From assembly GCF_024347415.1 (NCBI RefSeq), contig NZ_AP025476.1, positions 2,976,001 to 3,040,000 on the forward strand: DNA of 64,000 bases, read 5' to 3'. The stretch comes from Vibrio crassostreae (lineage in GTDB: Bacteria; Pseudomonadota; Gammaproteobacteria; Enterobacterales; Vibrionaceae). Shown here one piece after another: positions 1 through 11,508 of this stretch. How positions within the stretch are numbered: position 1 is the stretch's first letter; each line of letters starts with the position of its first letter. The notes below the pieces were generated by a model. That model made no database searches. It was not told the origin of the DNA and saw nothing but the letters and a program-made list of their open reading frames with translations. The position numbers and the translations under genes are program-made.

Positions 1-1635
<1,635 letters not shown>

Positions 1636-1713
1636 TTATCGCCACAACGTGAAATCTATCACACTGCTATTTTTTATTTTTTGCTTCAAATCAATTCATG
1701 ATAAAAGCTTTGG

Positions 1714-2511
1714 TTATCTTTTCTCCGCCACTTTGACTTCATCCCACATGGAATCAAGCTGTTGTAGTGAAAAATCGGTCAAAATTTTATCTTGCTGACG
1801 AACTTTTTGTTCCACCCCTTTAAAGCGACGTGAGAACTTCAGATTGGCTTTATTTAAAGCCGACTCTGGATTTTTACCCAAATGTCGCACCAAATTGACC
1901 GTCGCAAACAGCAAATCACCCAACTCTTCTTCAACCAAATCTTCATTTGGCGTCACTTGAAGCGCTTCTTCTAGCACCTCATCGACTTCCTCTAAAACCT
2001 TATTAGCCACTGGGCCAATAGAGTCCCAATCGAAGCCATATTTCGCTACCTGTTTTTGAATCTTTGTAGCACGAGAAAGCGCAGGTAGAGAGTTTGGTAT
2101 TGAGTCTAGAATACTTTCTTGAGTTTTGCCTGCCTGTGCTTTTTCTTTGGCTTTTTCAGCTTCCCAGTTGGCATTAATTTCTTCATCATTGGCAAACTCG
2201 GTATCAGAAAATACATGAGGATGACGGCGCGTTAGCTTCTCATTGATGCCATCAACCACATCAGAAAACTCAAACAGCCCCTGCTCTTTCGCGAGCTGAC
2301 TGTAGAAAATCACCTGAAACAGCAGGTCACCTAGCTCTTCTTGTAGGTTCGGCCAATCTTTGTTGTGAATCGCGTCCACCACCTCATAAGTTTCTTCGAT
2401 AGTATGCGGCACAATTGTTTCAAAATTTTGTTTCAAATCCCAAGGACAACCACCTTCAGGATCGCGCAGCTTAGCCATAATCTGTTCAAGTTGTTCAATC
2501 GGATGGTTCAT
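1714..2511 (-). CDS. mazG: Nucleoside triphosphate pyrophosphohydrolase MazG
   Basis: Hydrolyses (d)NTPs to NMP plus pyrophosphate; in E. coli it lowers ppGpp and clears non-canonical nucleotides. It is 265 residues, close to the E. coli length of about 263, with two tandem MazG folds, each carrying an acidic Mg-binding helix: [10 protein letters not shown] with [10 protein letters not shown] in the N-terminal half and [13 protein letters not shown] in the C-terminal half. The frame is open six codons further upstream (to 2529), but an AGGAAG sequence lies just before the ATG at 2511 and the protein then begins MNHPIEQL as in homologues, so the inner start is chosen. It sits downstream of relA; the mazEF toxin-antitoxin pair found between relA and mazG in E. 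coli is absent and a 93-bp repeat lies there instead. Confidence 0.96.
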   Translation of the reverse strand: MNHPIEQLEQIMAKLRDPEGGCPWDLKQNFETIVPHTIEETYEVVDAIHNKDWPNLQEELGDLLFQVIFYSQLAKEQGLFEFSDVVDGINEKLTRRHPHVFSDTEFANDEEINANWEAEKAKEKAQAGKTQESILDSIPNSLPALSRATKIQKQVAKYGFDWDSIGPVANKVLEEVDEVLEEALQVTPNEDLVEEELGDLLFATVNLVRHLGKNPESALNKANLKFSRRFKGVEQKVRQQDKILTDFSLQQLDSMWDEVKVAEKR

Positions 2512-2611
2512 CGTTTTCTTCCTATTCACTGTCTTTGATTTTTAAATTTAATACTTCTGTTAAAACTAAAAAAGGCGAGCAGCTAAAACCACTCACCTTT
2601 CTATTCTTTCC

Positions 2612-2704
2612 GTCATCCCCAAGAGTGAAGAATGAGCGAGTTGGGGATCTCAAACCGCCTTACGAGATTCCCTATCACGTTCGTCCCTCACTGTAGGGAA
2701 TGAC
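2612..2704. repeat. Short intergenic inverted-repeat element (MITE-like)
   Basis: A 93-bp element bounded by imperfect inverted ends: GTCATCCCC at 2612-2620 and GGGAATGAC at 2696-2704. An inner dyad (TTCCCTA/TAGGGAA) lies in the half nearer relA. It fills most of the gap between relA and mazG. From memory it resembles a dispersed intergenic repeat seen in many Vibrio genomes, but no copy comparison was possible here. It has no coding capacity and no flanking duplication that I could confirm. Confidence 0.6.
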
Positions 2705-2733
2705 TTGGATGACACAAAAGTATCATCCAAGTC
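2702..2733 (-). other. Perfect 11-bp hairpin straddling the relA stop codon
   Basis: On the minus strand, GACTTGGATGA (which contains the last codons and stop of relA) is followed after 10 bases by its exact reverse complement TCATCCAAGTC. There is no U-tract after it, so it is not a standard intrinsic terminator. It joins directly onto the repeat at 2612-2704 and may be the element end, an mRNA 3' stabiliser or a remnant of insertion. Confidence 0.6.
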
Positions 2734-4945
2734 TCTTAACACTCATAACATCTTTGATTTGCTCGACTCGGCTGGTCACGCGACTCAAGATTTCAATATT
2801 GGTCACTTCCAAATCGAAATCCATTACCGATAGCTGACGTTTATAGTCGATGCGACTCTTCATTGTCGTCACGCTGATCTTCTCGTTCGAGAACAGTGAG
2901 GTGATGTCTTTCAGCAAGCCATTACGCTCCAGTGCTTCAACACGCAGCGTTAGGATGTAAGAACCGACGAAGCCATTACCCCAGACTGTATCAATAATAC
3001 GCTCTGGTGCGTGTAGGCTTAGCTCACTCAACTGTTCACAGTCAGCACGGTGAACTGAGATACCACGACCTTGAGTGATGTAACCTTTAATCACATCACC
3101 AGGGATTGGCTGACAGCAACGAGCTAGGTGCGTCATTAAGTTATCAACGCCCTCAACCACTACCGCGTCTTTCTTTGGGCGACTCTGTTGTGCTGGCTTG
3201 TTTTCCGACTCAAGCAGTTTCTCTAGCGCTTTCTTGTCTTCTTCTTCCGCCGTAGGCTTGTTGACCAACGCATTGATGTGATTAACCACTTGGTTAATGC
3301 GCAAGTCGCCACTGCCGATACCAGCATAAAGCTCATCTGGCGTGTTGACGTTAAAGCGTCTTAGCGCGTATTGGTCGGCATCTTTTAGAGTTGCACCAAC
3401 CTTCGCTAATTCAACCTCAAGAATGTCACGACCCGCTTCTAGGTTCTTCTCACGACTTTGCGCGCGGAACCAAGCGTTGATTTTCGCACGAGCACGCCCA
3501 GAGTGAACGAAGCCTGTGGTTGGGTTCAGCCAATCACGAGATGGGTTCGGCTCTTTCTGCGTGATGATCTCGACTTGGTCGCCCATTGATAGCTTATGGG
3601 TGAATGGGACGATACGGCCTGCCACTTTGGCACCGATACAACGGTGTCCAACCATCGAGTGGATGTGATAAGCGAAGTCCAACGGAGTTGCACCCATTGG
3701 TAAGTCGACCACATCACCACGCGGTGTAAACGCGTATACGCGGTCATCGAATACTTGGCTACGAACTTCATCCAGCATCTCGCCAGAATCCGACATCTCT
3801 TCTTGCCAATCGATAAGTTTACGCAACCAAGTAATTTTCTCGTCGTAACCACTGCGGCCGCTTGAAGCACCTTCTTTGTACTTCCAGTGCGCAGCCACAC
3901 CCAACTCAGAGTCTTCGTGCATCTGCTTGGTACGGATCTGAATCTCAATGGTCTTGCCTTCAGGGCCAAGAACCACGGTGTGAATCGACTGGTAACCATT
4001 TGGCTTAGGGTTCGCCACATAGTCATCAAATTCACTTGGTAGATGTTTGTATTTGGTATGAACCACACCTAGACCGGCATAACAGTCTTGAAGCTGATCT
4101 GCGATGATACGTACCGCTCGCACGTCAAAAAGCTCATCGAAGTCCAAGCCTTTCTTCTGCATCTTACGCCAGATACTGTAGATGTGTTTTGGTCGACCGC
4201 TCACTTCCGCATTGATGCTTGAACGCTTCATTTCAGCCGTTAAGTCGTCAACGAAATCGGTGATGTATTGTTCACGTACGATACGACGCTCAGACAGCTG
4301 TTTAGCTATCTGCTTGTAGGTGTCTGGCTGCTGGTAGCGGAATGCGTAATCTTCGATTTCCCACTTAAGCTGACCAATACCTAAACGGTTAGCGAGCGGA
4401 GCGTAGATGTTAGAACACTCTTTTGCTGCCGCGCGACGTACAGCATCAGGCGCTTTTTTTACTTCAATAAGGTTACAGATTCGCTCAGCGAGTTTGATAA
4501 CTACGCAGCGGAAATCATCCACCATCGCCAGTAGCATGCGGCGAACATTATCAACTTGTCCCGAGGCAGCACTGCCTTCAAGAGTCACGTTTAACTGGCC
4601 TAAAGCCGCCATTTCTTCAACGCCATCAATCAACTTTACGGTTTCTTTACCGTAGCTTTCTTCAAACGCTTCGCGCTCAAAAACGCCGCTTGAGACGACG
4701 GGGAAAAGTTGCGCGGCAATTAAAGTGGCACGGTCCATGGACAGCGTAACCAAGATTTCGATCATCTCGCGGCCACGCCAAAGCAAGAGCGATGCTTGCT
4801 CGTGATCTTTTAATAGCTCTTCACAGTGACGATAAACCTTGATCAGTTTATTCGAGGTTTTTGCGTCTTGATTCAGTGACGCAATCCAACTTTCTAGCTC
4901 AAACTGTTCGCTTGGGTTTAAATGTGCGCTTCGTACCGCAACCAT
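2723..4945 (-). CDS. relA: GTP pyrophosphokinase RelA (ppGpp synthetase I)
   Basis: Ribosome-associated (p)ppGpp synthetase of the stringent response. It is 740 residues (E. coli 744). In order: an N-terminal pseudo-hydrolase domain in which the catalytic HD pair is replaced (AAQLFPVVSSG), as in other RelA proteins, so no hydrolase activity is expected; a synthetase domain with RPKHIYSIWRKM, the acidic EFDD motif and GYQSIHT; then TGS (VYAFTPRGDVVDLP), a zinc-finger region with CC (HLARCCQPIPGD) and a C-terminal ACT domain. The start is the second of two adjacent ATGs: AGGAAGG is one base from the first but better spaced for the second, and the protein then begins MVAVRSAH as in E. coli. It follows rlmD at 135 bp and may be cotranscribed with it. 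Confidence 0.97.
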   Translation of the reverse strand: MVAVRSAHLNPSEQFELESWIASLNQDAKTSNKLIKVYRHCEELLKDHEQASLLLWRGREMIEILVTLSMDRATLIAAQLFPVVSSGVFEREAFEESYGKETVKLIDGVEEMAALGQLNVTLEGSAASGQVDNVRRMLLAMVDDFRCVVIKLAERICNLIEVKKAPDAVRRAAAKECSNIYAPLANRLGIGQLKWEIEDYAFRYQQPDTYKQIAKQLSERRIVREQYITDFVDDLTAEMKRSSINAEVSGRPKHIYSIWRKMQKKGLDFDELFDVRAVRIIADQLQDCYAGLGVVHTKYKHLPSEFDDYVANPKPNGYQSIHTVVLGPEGKTIEIQIRTKQMHEDSELGVAAHWKYKEGASSGRSGYDEKITWLRKLIDWQEEMSDSGEMLDEVRSQVFDDRVYAFTPRGDVVDLPMGATPLDFAYHIHSMVGHRCIGAKVAGRIVPFTHKLSMGDQVEIITQKEPNPSRDWLNPTTGFVHSGRARAKINAWFRAQSREKNLEAGRDILEVELAKVGATLKDADQYALRRFNVNTPDELYAGIGSGDLRINQVVNHINALVNKPTAEEEDKKALEKLLESENKPAQQSRPKKDAVVVEGVDNLMTHLARCCQPIPGDVIKGYITQGRGISVHRADCEQLSELSLHAPERIIDTVWGNGFVGSYILTLRVEALERNGLLKDITSLFSNEKISVTTMKSRIDYKRQLSVMDFDLEVTNIEILSRVTSRVEQIKDVMSVKRLG

Positions 4946-4980
4946 CATGCCTTCCTAGTTATTATGTTTTATACCCAATT

Positions 4981-5044
4981 CAATATGACTAACTGGTTCC
5001 AAGTTAGTTCGACCATATTGAGATCAGCGCAGGTGTCCCTGCGC
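4981..5044 (-). promoter_or_regulatory. Two stem-loops between rlmD and relA
   Basis: The 135-bp gap before relA contains two dyads. The first runs from 4981 to 5020: CAATATG pairs with CATATTG and inside it ACTAACT pairs with AGTTAGT around a 7-base loop, with a 5-base bulge. The second is GCGCAGG-TGTC-CCTGCGC at 5027-5044. Neither has a following U-tract on the minus strand. They lie in the relA leader or the rlmD 3' region, so they could be a regulatory leader, an mRNA stabiliser or a small repeat element. Confidence 0.45.
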
Positions 5045-5080
5045 CTTTGTCATTCATTTTTAAGCCTTATTTACGGGCCT

Positions 5081-6400
5081 TTAAGCCTTGATAAAGAGAG
5101 CCATCGATTCTAAATGGCTGGTGTGTGGGAACATATCCAACATACCAATTTTGGCTAATTGATAGCCTTGCTTTTCTAAGCTCTCTGAATCTCTAGCTAG
5201 AGTAGCAGGATTACACGAAACATAAACCACACGCTTCGCTCCCAACGCTGAAATTTGATCAACGATCCCACTCGCTCCCGCACGTGCTGGGTCAAGCAAT
5301 ACTTTCTCGAATTTATCTTTTGCCCAAGGCTGTGAAGATAAGTCTTCTTCAAGGTTAGCTTGGTAAAACTCGGTATTGCCTAACTGGTTTAACGCTGCGT
5401 TAGATGTGGCTTGCTGAACCATTTCATCAACGCCTTCTACACCAACCACAAACGCCGATTGTTGAGCGATAGGTAGACTGAAGTTACCTAAGCCACAAAA
5501 CAGATCTAGCACTCGCTCATCCGCTTTAGGTTCTAACCATTCAATCGCTTGAGCCACCATCTGCTGGTTAACCTTCTGGTTTACTTGGATAAAGTGGTTT
5601 GGCTCAAACGGTAACGTCACGCCAGTTTCGCTATAGGCTGGTGCATCACCAACCAAACGAACCAACTTATCGGTTTCAGGCATTGAGTACAGCGTCGCGC
5701 CTTCTTCTTTTGCTAATGCAATCAGCGCTTGTTCATCTTTTTCAACCAAAGGCTTAAGGTGACGTAGCACCATAACAGGGCCAGTATCGCCCAATACCAA
5801 TTCAACGTGTCCTAAAGACGTAAGGCTGTTGAAAGTGTTGAGTAAATTTTTCAGTTTTGGAAGCAATGCATTAAGGCGAGGATCAAGCACGGCACAGTCG
5901 GTGATATTTTCAATCTGCTTACTCTGCTTCTTACGGAAACCGAATTGAAGCTGCTGTGTCTTCTTATCAACAAATAGGCTGATACGTGCGCGACGTCGAT
6001 AACCGGTTTCATCACCAATAATAGGTTGTGCAACTTCAGTATTAGCCGTTTGGTATTGGCTCATCAGGTGCGTAAGAGATTGCGATTTATGCTCAACCTG
6101 AGAAGAATAACCGAGATGCTGAAGGTGACAACCACCACACTGATTAAAGTGTTTACAAAATGGCTTTAAACGCTGCTCGCTCGGCTTCAACAATTTGATG
6201 AGCTTTGCTCGCGAAAACTTACTTTTGCTCTCAGTAAGTTGAATGACCACCTGCTCACCTGGCAATGCGCCATCAATGAAAACCGGTTTATTCTTCTGAT
6301 AAGCGATGCCAGCGCCATTGTGATCCATTCGTTCAACCAAAACCGATTGATGCTTGGTCTCGAGTTGAGTTTTCTTTTTTGGTTGGAAAAAACGTGCCAT
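5081..6400 (-). CDS. rlmD: 23S rRNA (uracil-1939-C5)-methyltransferase RlmD
   Basis: SAM-dependent m5U1939 methyltransferase of 23S rRNA (formerly RumA), 439 residues (E. coli 433). An N-terminal TRAM-type RNA-binding domain (about residues 15-75) precedes an iron-sulfur cluster site ([10 protein letters not shown] near residue 82, with a fourth Cys in [10 protein letters not shown]). The methyltransferase core has the SAM motif [14 protein letters not shown] and the catalytic Cys motif [12 protein letters not shown] near the C-terminus. It is divergent from the barA/varS gene and leads the relA-mazG-pyrG strand, as in E. coli (rumA-relA). Confidence 0.97.
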   Translation of the reverse strand: MARFFQPKKKTQLETKHQSVLVERMDHNGAGIAYQKNKPVFIDGALPGEQVVIQLTESKSKFSRAKLIKLLKPSEQRLKPFCKHFNQCGGCHLQHLGYSSQVEHKSQSLTHLMSQYQTANTEVAQPIIGDETGYRRRARISLFVDKKTQQLQFGFRKKQSKQIENITDCAVLDPRLNALLPKLKNLLNTFNSLTSLGHVELVLGDTGPVMVLRHLKPLVEKDEQALIALAKEEGATLYSMPETDKLVRLVGDAPAYSETGVTLPFEPNHFIQVNQKVNQQMVAQAIEWLEPKADERVLDLFCGLGNFSLPIAQQSAFVVGVEGVDEMVQQATSNAALNQLGNTEFYQANLEEDLSSQPWAKDKFEKVLLDPARAGASGIVDQISALGAKRVVYVSCNPATLARDSESLEKQGYQLAKIGMLDMFPHTSHLESMALFIKA

Positions 6401-6565
6401 TGCTTGTGCCTAATGTATCTTTTAATAAGTAATTGGTATCCAGGACTCACTATTATGTCTTGGAATCATTGTCGAACGTCACGGCTTTGATTAAGCTTAC
6501 CGTTCACTTAACCGCCATTGTGTGCGTTATTTTCCCATATCCAGACCTCGATGTAATTAAAGAAC

Positions 6566-9379
6566 ATGACCAGATATGGCTTAAGAGCCCGTGTAATTAC
6601 CTTAACTCTAGCTCCAACCCTGATTATTGGGTTGCTATTGAGTGCATTTTTCTCATTTAACCGCTATCAAGACCTTGAGGGGCAAGTGGTTAACACTGGT
6701 ACTAGCATCATTGAACCACTTGCGATTGCGAGTGAATCAGGCATGAAGCTCGAAAGTCGAGAGTCTGTTCGTCAGCTTATTAGCTATGCGCATCGAAAGA
6801 ATTCTAAGCTGGTGCGTAGTATCGCGGTGTTTGATGAACGTCATGAATTGTTTGTAACCTCAAACTTCCACCCCGACTTTGAAAGCCTGACTTATCCAAA
6901 AGATAAACCGATTCCGCATTTAAGTTCTTCTGATTTACTCGATAACACACTGATTCTGCGGACACCGATCATCGCCGAAGGCCAATATATCAACTCAGCC
7001 AACGGTCAGTCTCAAGCCAACCAAGCGATCGGCTATATTGCAATAGAGTTAGATCTGTCATCACTTCGATTACAGCAATATCAAGAAGTGTTCTCTGCCT
7101 TCTTAGTTCTGATTCTCGGGCTTGGTTTATCGGGCGTGTTTGCGTTCCGCTTAATGCACGATGTGACTCAACCGATCACACACATGAAAAACATGGTCGA
7201 CCGAATTCGTCGAGGCCACCTAGATGTACGTATCGAAGGCAAAATGCATGGTGAGCTAGACTCACTGAAAAACGGCATCAATGCGATGGCGGTATCGTTG
7301 TCAGAGTATCACGTCGAGATGCAGCACAGTATCGACCAAGCCACATCAGACTTGCGAGAAACCCTTGAGCAATTAGAGATTCAAAACGTTGAGTTAGACA
7401 TCGCGAAGAAACGAGCCCAAGAAGCAGCTCGCGTTAAGTCTGAATTCCTGGCGAATATGTCTCACGAACTAAGAACACCTCTGAATGGTGTGATTGGCTT
7501 CACTCGTCAAATGCTTAAGACTCACCTATCGAACAGCCAAACCGATTACCTACAAACCATTGAACGATCGGCAAATAACCTGCTTAGCATCATCAACGAT
7601 ATCTTGGACTTTTCGAAACTTGAAGCCGGTAAACTGGCTCTAGAAAACATCCCATTTGAATTCCAAGCTAGCCTTGAAGAAGTAGTAAACCTTCAAGCAA
7701 CCAACGCTCATGAGAAAGGCCTTGAGCTGACACTGAAGATCGATCCTAAAGTACCGCCAGGCGTAGTGGGCGATCCACTGCGTATTCAACAGATCCTGAC
7801 CAACCTGGTCGGCAACTCAATCAAGTTTACCGAGCGCGGCAACATTGATATCAGCGTTGAGCTTCGCTCACAAAGCGAAGACAACATTGAGCTGCAATTC
7901 ATGGTTCGCGATACGGGTATTGGTATTTCGGAGCGTCAACAAGCTCAGCTGTTCCAAGCCTTCAGCCAAGCCGACGCAAGTATCTCTCGTCGTTATGGTG
8001 GTACAGGCTTAGGTCTAGTTATAACCCAAAAACTGGTCAGCCAAATGGGCGGAGAGATCAGCCTAACCAGTCGTCTACATCAAGGGTCAACCTTCTGGTT
8101 TACGTTGAGACTATCAACGACTGATATGCCAATGACAGAGCTGATTGAGACTCAGTGTCTACAAGACAAACAACTGCTGCTGATCGAACCAAACATGCAA
8201 GCGGCATCGATTACTCAGCAAATCCTAACCCAAGAAGGCTTAGTGGTAACGTATCGTTCAGTAATGCCAGACGAGACCACCTCGTATGACTACGTTTTGC
8301 TTAACCTAGCCGCCAACCAAGAATATCAATTTGATACCGTGAGTGGTTGGGCAATTGGTGCGAAGAAGATAGCCCAAAACGTGATTATTGGTACACCAAG
8401 TACCGAGCTAGCGTTGGGTGAGCAACTAATGAAAGAGGTCGATGTTCAATGCATCACTAAACCTCTTTCTCGCAAGAAGTTACTGCAAACTCTGGTATCG
8501 AATCAGGCGCCAACCTTGATTGCACCAGCGATTGAAACACACTCAGAAGAGAAGCTTCCGCTTACTGTATTGGCGGTCGACGACAACCCTGCCAACCTTA
8601 AACTGATCACTGCGTTGCTAAAAGAACGTGTAGAAACCGTCATCAGTTGTACCAGTGGTCAGCAGGCGATAGACAAGGCGACAGATACTCAATTTGATAT
8701 CATCTTCATGGATATTCAAATGCCACAGATGGACGGTGTGACGGCTTGTAAGAACATTAAGAAGCTAGCTAATAATGCGAACACACCTGTGATTGCCGTG
8801 ACCGCGCATGCAATGATTGGCGAACGTGACCGACTACTCGAAGCGGGCATGGATGACTATCTAACCAAACCCATTGAAGAGCATGTTTTACAGCAGGTAC
8901 TGATTCATTGGAGCCCAACCTCTGAGGTTGAGCACATCGAAAAAATAGATCCAGACCACCCTGCTGTTTCTGCTGAAATCGATAACGATCCAGTGTCAGA
9001 AACTGAAGCCAGCGTGCACAAAAACATCATCATTGATTGGCAAGCTGCGATGAGACAAGCCGCCAATAAAGAAGACCTCGCACGCGATATGCTGCAAATG
9101 CTTGTCGACTTTATTCCGGAGGTTTATGAGGCAGCAGACAAAGCGATAGAAGACAGTGGCTACCCAGTTGAAGAGCTGATACACATTATCCACAAGATGC
9201 ATGGCAGCAGTTCGTACAGTGGCGTACCAAGGCTAAAGTCGGTATGTGCGACGATAGAGAAAGAGCTGCGTTCTGGTACTTCTGTTGAAGACATTGAGCC
9301 GGAGCTTTTCGAGCTTCAAGATGAGCTAGATAAGGTTCAAGCGACGGCCATTCACTACTTGAAACCAACTAGTGACTAG
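6566..9379 (+). CDS. varS: Tripartite hybrid sensor kinase BarA/VarS
   Basis: Inner-membrane sensor kinase of the BarA-UvrY (VarS-VarA in Vibrio, GacS-GacA in Pseudomonas) system, which drives the Csr small RNAs controlling carbon storage, virulence and quorum sensing. It is 937 residues. TM1 (about 8-30), a periplasmic sensor, TM2 (about 172-195), HAMP (200-250), then HisKA with phospho-acceptor His300 in MSHELRTPLNG, an HATPase domain with DTGIGI and GGTGLGL, a degenerate receiver-like stretch, a true receiver with Asp716 in FMDIQMPQMDG and an Hpt domain with His879 in HKMHGSSS. The start matches MTRYGLRAR of homologues. The partner regulator gene is not in the window. It is divergent from rlmD and convergent with acpS, the E. 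coli arrangement. Confidence 0.96.
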   Translation: MTRYGLRARVITLTLAPTLIIGLLLSAFFSFNRYQDLEGQVVNTGTSIIEPLAIASESGMKLESRESVRQLISYAHRKNSKLVRSIAVFDERHELFVTSNFHPDFESLTYPKDKPIPHLSSSDLLDNTLILRTPIIAEGQYINSANGQSQANQAIGYIAIELDLSSLRLQQYQEVFSAFLVLILGLGLSGVFAFRLMHDVTQPITHMKNMVDRIRRGHLDVRIEGKMHGELDSLKNGINAMAVSLSEYHVEMQHSIDQATSDLRETLEQLEIQNVELDIAKKRAQEAARVKSEFLANMSHELRTPLNGVIGFTRQMLKTHLSNSQTDYLQTIERSANNLLSIINDILDFSKLEAGKLALENIPFEFQASLEEVVNLQATNAHEKGLELTLKIDPKVPPGVVGDPLRIQQILTNLVGNSIKFTERGNIDISVELRSQSEDNIELQFMVRDTGIGISERQQAQLFQAFSQADASISRRYGGTGLGLVITQKLVSQMGGEISLTSRLHQGSTFWFTLRLSTTDMPMTELIETQCLQDKQLLLIEPNMQAASITQQILTQEGLVVTYRSVMPDETTSYDYVLLNLAANQEYQFDTVSGWAIGAKKIAQNVIIGTPSTELALGEQLMKEVDVQCITKPLSRKKLLQTLVSNQAPTLIAPAIETHSEEKLPLTVLAVDDNPANLKLITALLKERVETVISCTSGQQAIDKATDTQFDIIFMDIQMPQMDGVTACKNIKKLANNANTPVIAVTAHAMIGERDRLLEAGMDDYLTKPIEEHVLQQVLIHWSPTSEVEHIEKIDPDHPAVSAEIDNDPVSETEASVHKNIIIDWQAAMRQAANKEDLARDMLQMLVDFIPEVYEAADKAIEDSGYPVEELIHIIHKMHGSSSYSGVPRLKSVCATIEKELRSGTSVEDIEPELFELQDELDKVQATAIHYLKPTSD

Positions 9380-9412
9380 ATTGATTTAGCCTCAAACTCA
9401 AGGCAATAAAAA

Positions 9413-9439
9413 AGCAGAGCTCACAAGCTCTGCTTTTTT
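9413..9439. terminator. Bidirectional terminator between varS and acpS
   Basis: AGCAGAGCT and AGCTCTGCT pair over a four-base loop, followed by a T-run on the plus strand; an A-run precedes the stem, so it can act on both converging transcripts. Confidence 0.88.
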
Positions 9440-9484
9440 CTGTCTAGAGCCAAGAGCACTAGATATAAAGTAGCGATAATCTGT

Positions 9485-9865
9485 TTACGATTCGAGTAAC
9501 ACCGTTGCCACAGCGTAGTGACGCTCATCCGAGATAGTCAGATGAATCGATGTTGTGCCATTCGCCTCTGCGATTTCACGCGCTTTTTTATGCAGGCTCA
9601 GAACTGGCTTACCATGCTCATCGTTTGAAATCTCAAAGTCGTGGAAGGTCACACCCAGCGCGATCCCCGTTCCTAACGCCTTAGATGCCGCTTCTTTGGC
9701 AGCAAAACGTTTTGCAAGGTAACGCCCTTTTTGCTTCAGTTGCTGGAATACTTCAAATTCAGAATCGGTCAAAATACGCTGAGCAAAAGCGTCACCACTT
9801 CGTGACAATGCCTTTTCAACACGTTCAATTTCTGCGATATCTGTACCTAATCCAACAACAGCCAT
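9485..9865 (-). CDS. acpS: Holo-[acyl-carrier-protein] synthase
   Basis: Transfers 4'-phosphopantetheine from CoA to a serine of apo-ACP, activating it for fatty acid synthesis. It is 126 residues, the normal AcpS size. Motifs are the N-terminal [14 protein letters not shown] (Mg-binding Asp) and [15 protein letters not shown] (second acidic metal ligand and the Lys). It is the last gene of the minus-strand run era-recO-pdxJ-acpS, 78 bp after pdxJ, the same order as in E. coli. Confidence 0.97.
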   Translation of the reverse strand: MAVVGLGTDIAEIERVEKALSRSGDAFAQRILTDSEFEVFQQLKQKGRYLAKRFAAKEAASKALGTGIALGVTFHDFEISNDEHGKPVLSLHKKAREIAEANGTTSIHLTISDERHYAVATVLLES

Positions 9866-9943
9866 GTTTACCCTATTACCAAACTTCTATCTATTAATTC
9901 TACTAATTAGTCGCTTAAGACTTAACGCTTACTGTTTAGAAAA

Positions 9944-10681
9944 CTAAGCGTTGTTGCGTGCTGTTTCCATCACGGCTTTCATGTCTGCAACGGCTTTGTT
10001 CAAACCATCAAACACTGCACGTCCCATGATTGAGTGGCCGATGTTCAACTCGTAGATCTCTGGAAGAGCCGCAATCGGTGCGACGTTGTGGTAAGTCAGA
10101 CCATGACCCGCATTGACTGTGATACCAAGATCGTCCGCGTAGCTTGCGCCTGCAGCAATCTTTTTCAGCTCGTCTTGTTGGTCTTCTTCTGTTTTAGCAT
10201 CGGCATAATGGCCAGTGTGCAGTTCAATGAACGGTGCGCCACACGCTTTTGCTGCGTCGATTTGCTCACGGTCAGCATCGATAAACAGAGATACTTTAAT
10301 GCCAGCAGCAGACAGTTTTTCCGTCGCCGCTTTGATCTTTTCAAGTTGACCAACCACGTCCAAGCCACCTTCAGTGGTCAGCTCTTCACGCTTCTCTGGA
10401 ACCAGACAAACAAACTCAGGATTAGTATCGAGGGCAATTTGAACCATCTCGTCCGTTACTGCCATCTCCAAATTCATACGAGTTTGAAGTGTTTCAGCTA
10501 GAATACGCACATCGCGGTCAACGATATGACGACGGTCTTCACGCAGGTGAATAGTAATACCGTCAGCACCCGCACGTTCAGCAATTTCAGCTGCGTGTAC
10601 TGGATCTGGGTATTTAGTACCACGTGCATTACGTAGTGTTGCAATATGGTCGATATTAACGCCTAAAAGGATTGAGCTCAT
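9944..10681 (-). CDS. pdxJ: Pyridoxine 5'-phosphate synthase
   Basis: Condenses 1-deoxyxylulose 5-phosphate with 3-amino-2-oxopropyl phosphate to form pyridoxine phosphate in de novo vitamin B6 synthesis. It is 245 residues, a TIM barrel matching the family length (E. coli 243). The N-terminus [18 protein letters not shown], the HLREDRRHI segment and the ELHTGHYA and GHGLTYHN motifs are diagnostic. The start overlaps the recO stop by four bases (ATGA type), indicating translational coupling. Confidence 0.98.
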   Translation of the reverse strand: MSSILLGVNIDHIATLRNARGTKYPDPVHAAEIAERAGADGITIHLREDRRHIVDRDVRILAETLQTRMNLEMAVTDEMVQIALDTNPEFVCLVPEKREELTTEGGLDVVGQLEKIKAATEKLSAAGIKVSLFIDADREQIDAAKACGAPFIELHTGHYADAKTEEDQQDELKKIAAGASYADDLGITVNAGHGLTYHNVAPIAALPEIYELNIGHSIMGRAVFDGLNKAVADMKAVMETARNNA

Positions 10682-11406
10682 TTTCCAATACTCCGTGCTC
10701 TAGAGAGGGCTATTGTTGGCATAAATAGCTCTCTACTTTTTAATGGTTTGCCGCCAAGATACGGCTTTAAGGCTATGCGTGTAAAGCGTTTTGCCGCTTT
10801 TAACTGCTCTTTAGTGATAAACCTACGTTCACTGATTGCGATTAGTTCATCGCCCATAAAAGTAAGGTTGTCTCGACGCACCGAAGCGATGAAACCTTTC
10901 TGCTCTCGATAGCGATAAGTCATGCTCGGATCAATCGCTTCGCCAGTACCCGCGCAGTGTAAAAAGTCGACGCCGTAACCCATAGCGGATAATAGAGCCA
11001 ACTCAAAGCGACGCAGTGCTGGCTCAGGGTTTTCATTATGCGCCAGCTCTGTTAAAGCATGAAGATAGTCGTGAAAAAGTGCTGGCATCGGCACTTCAGC
11101 CATCAATACGCGACCAATTAACTCGTTCACATACATGGCTGAATACAGATTGATACCGGCGAGAGGAAGCCCCAAGCTAATAGGTTCAGCTTGGCGTAAG
11201 GTTTTCATCGAACCATTACCAGACCACTTAAGCAGTAGTGGCGTAAATGGTTGTAGTGCACCTTTCAAATTGGAACGCTTGCTGCGAGCACCTTTGGACA
11301 TCAACGTCACCCGACCGAACTCTTCACTGAAGACGTCCAAGATCAGGCTCGACTCACTATATGGTCGACGGTGCAACACAAAGCATCGCTGTAACCCTTC
11401 GCTCAA
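10678..11406 (-). CDS. recO: DNA repair protein RecO
   Basis: Recombination mediator that anneals SSB-coated single strands and, with RecR, loads RecA in the RecFOR pathway. It is 242 residues (E. coli 242), with an N-terminal OB fold ([25 protein letters not shown]) followed by a helical domain; the zinc-finger cysteines found in some bacterial RecO proteins are absent, as in E. coli. It lies downstream of era across a terminator hairpin and overlaps pdxJ by four bases. Confidence 0.95.
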   Translation of the reverse strand: MSEGLQRCFVLHRRPYSESSLILDVFSEEFGRVTLMSKGARSKRSNLKGALQPFTPLLLKWSGNGSMKTLRQAEPISLGLPLAGINLYSAMYVNELIGRVLMAEVPMPALFHDYLHALTELAHNENPEPALRRFELALLSAMGYGVDFLHCAGTGEAIDPSMTYRYREQKGFIASVRRDNLTFMGDELIAISERRFITKEQLKAAKRFTRIALKPYLGGKPLKSRELFMPTIALSRARSIGK

Positions 11407-11432
11407 TCACTTACCCTTATTACAGATACAAA

Positions 11433-11456
11433 AAGAGAGAGTTCGCACTCTCTCTT
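11433..11456 (-). terminator. Terminator between era and recO
   Basis: AAGAGAGAGT and ACTCTCTCTT pair around TCGC; on the minus strand the stem is followed by TTTTTG. It lies after era and before recO, so it probably attenuates read-through from the rnc-era transcript into recO-pdxJ-acpS. Confidence 0.75.
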
Positions 11457-11508
11457 GGATTTATCTTCAGTTCAACTTTCTTAATCTCAGAAAGTGACGT
11501 TCAATATA

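Noticed and set aside
3526..4068. 180-residue frame on the same strand inside relA
   Set aside because: Lies fully inside relA in another frame, with no ribosome binding site or family resemblance; a shadow of the real gene.
10034..10501. 155-residue frame opposite pdxJ
   Set aside because: Antisense to a complete pdxJ gene and of low-complexity composition; shadow frame.
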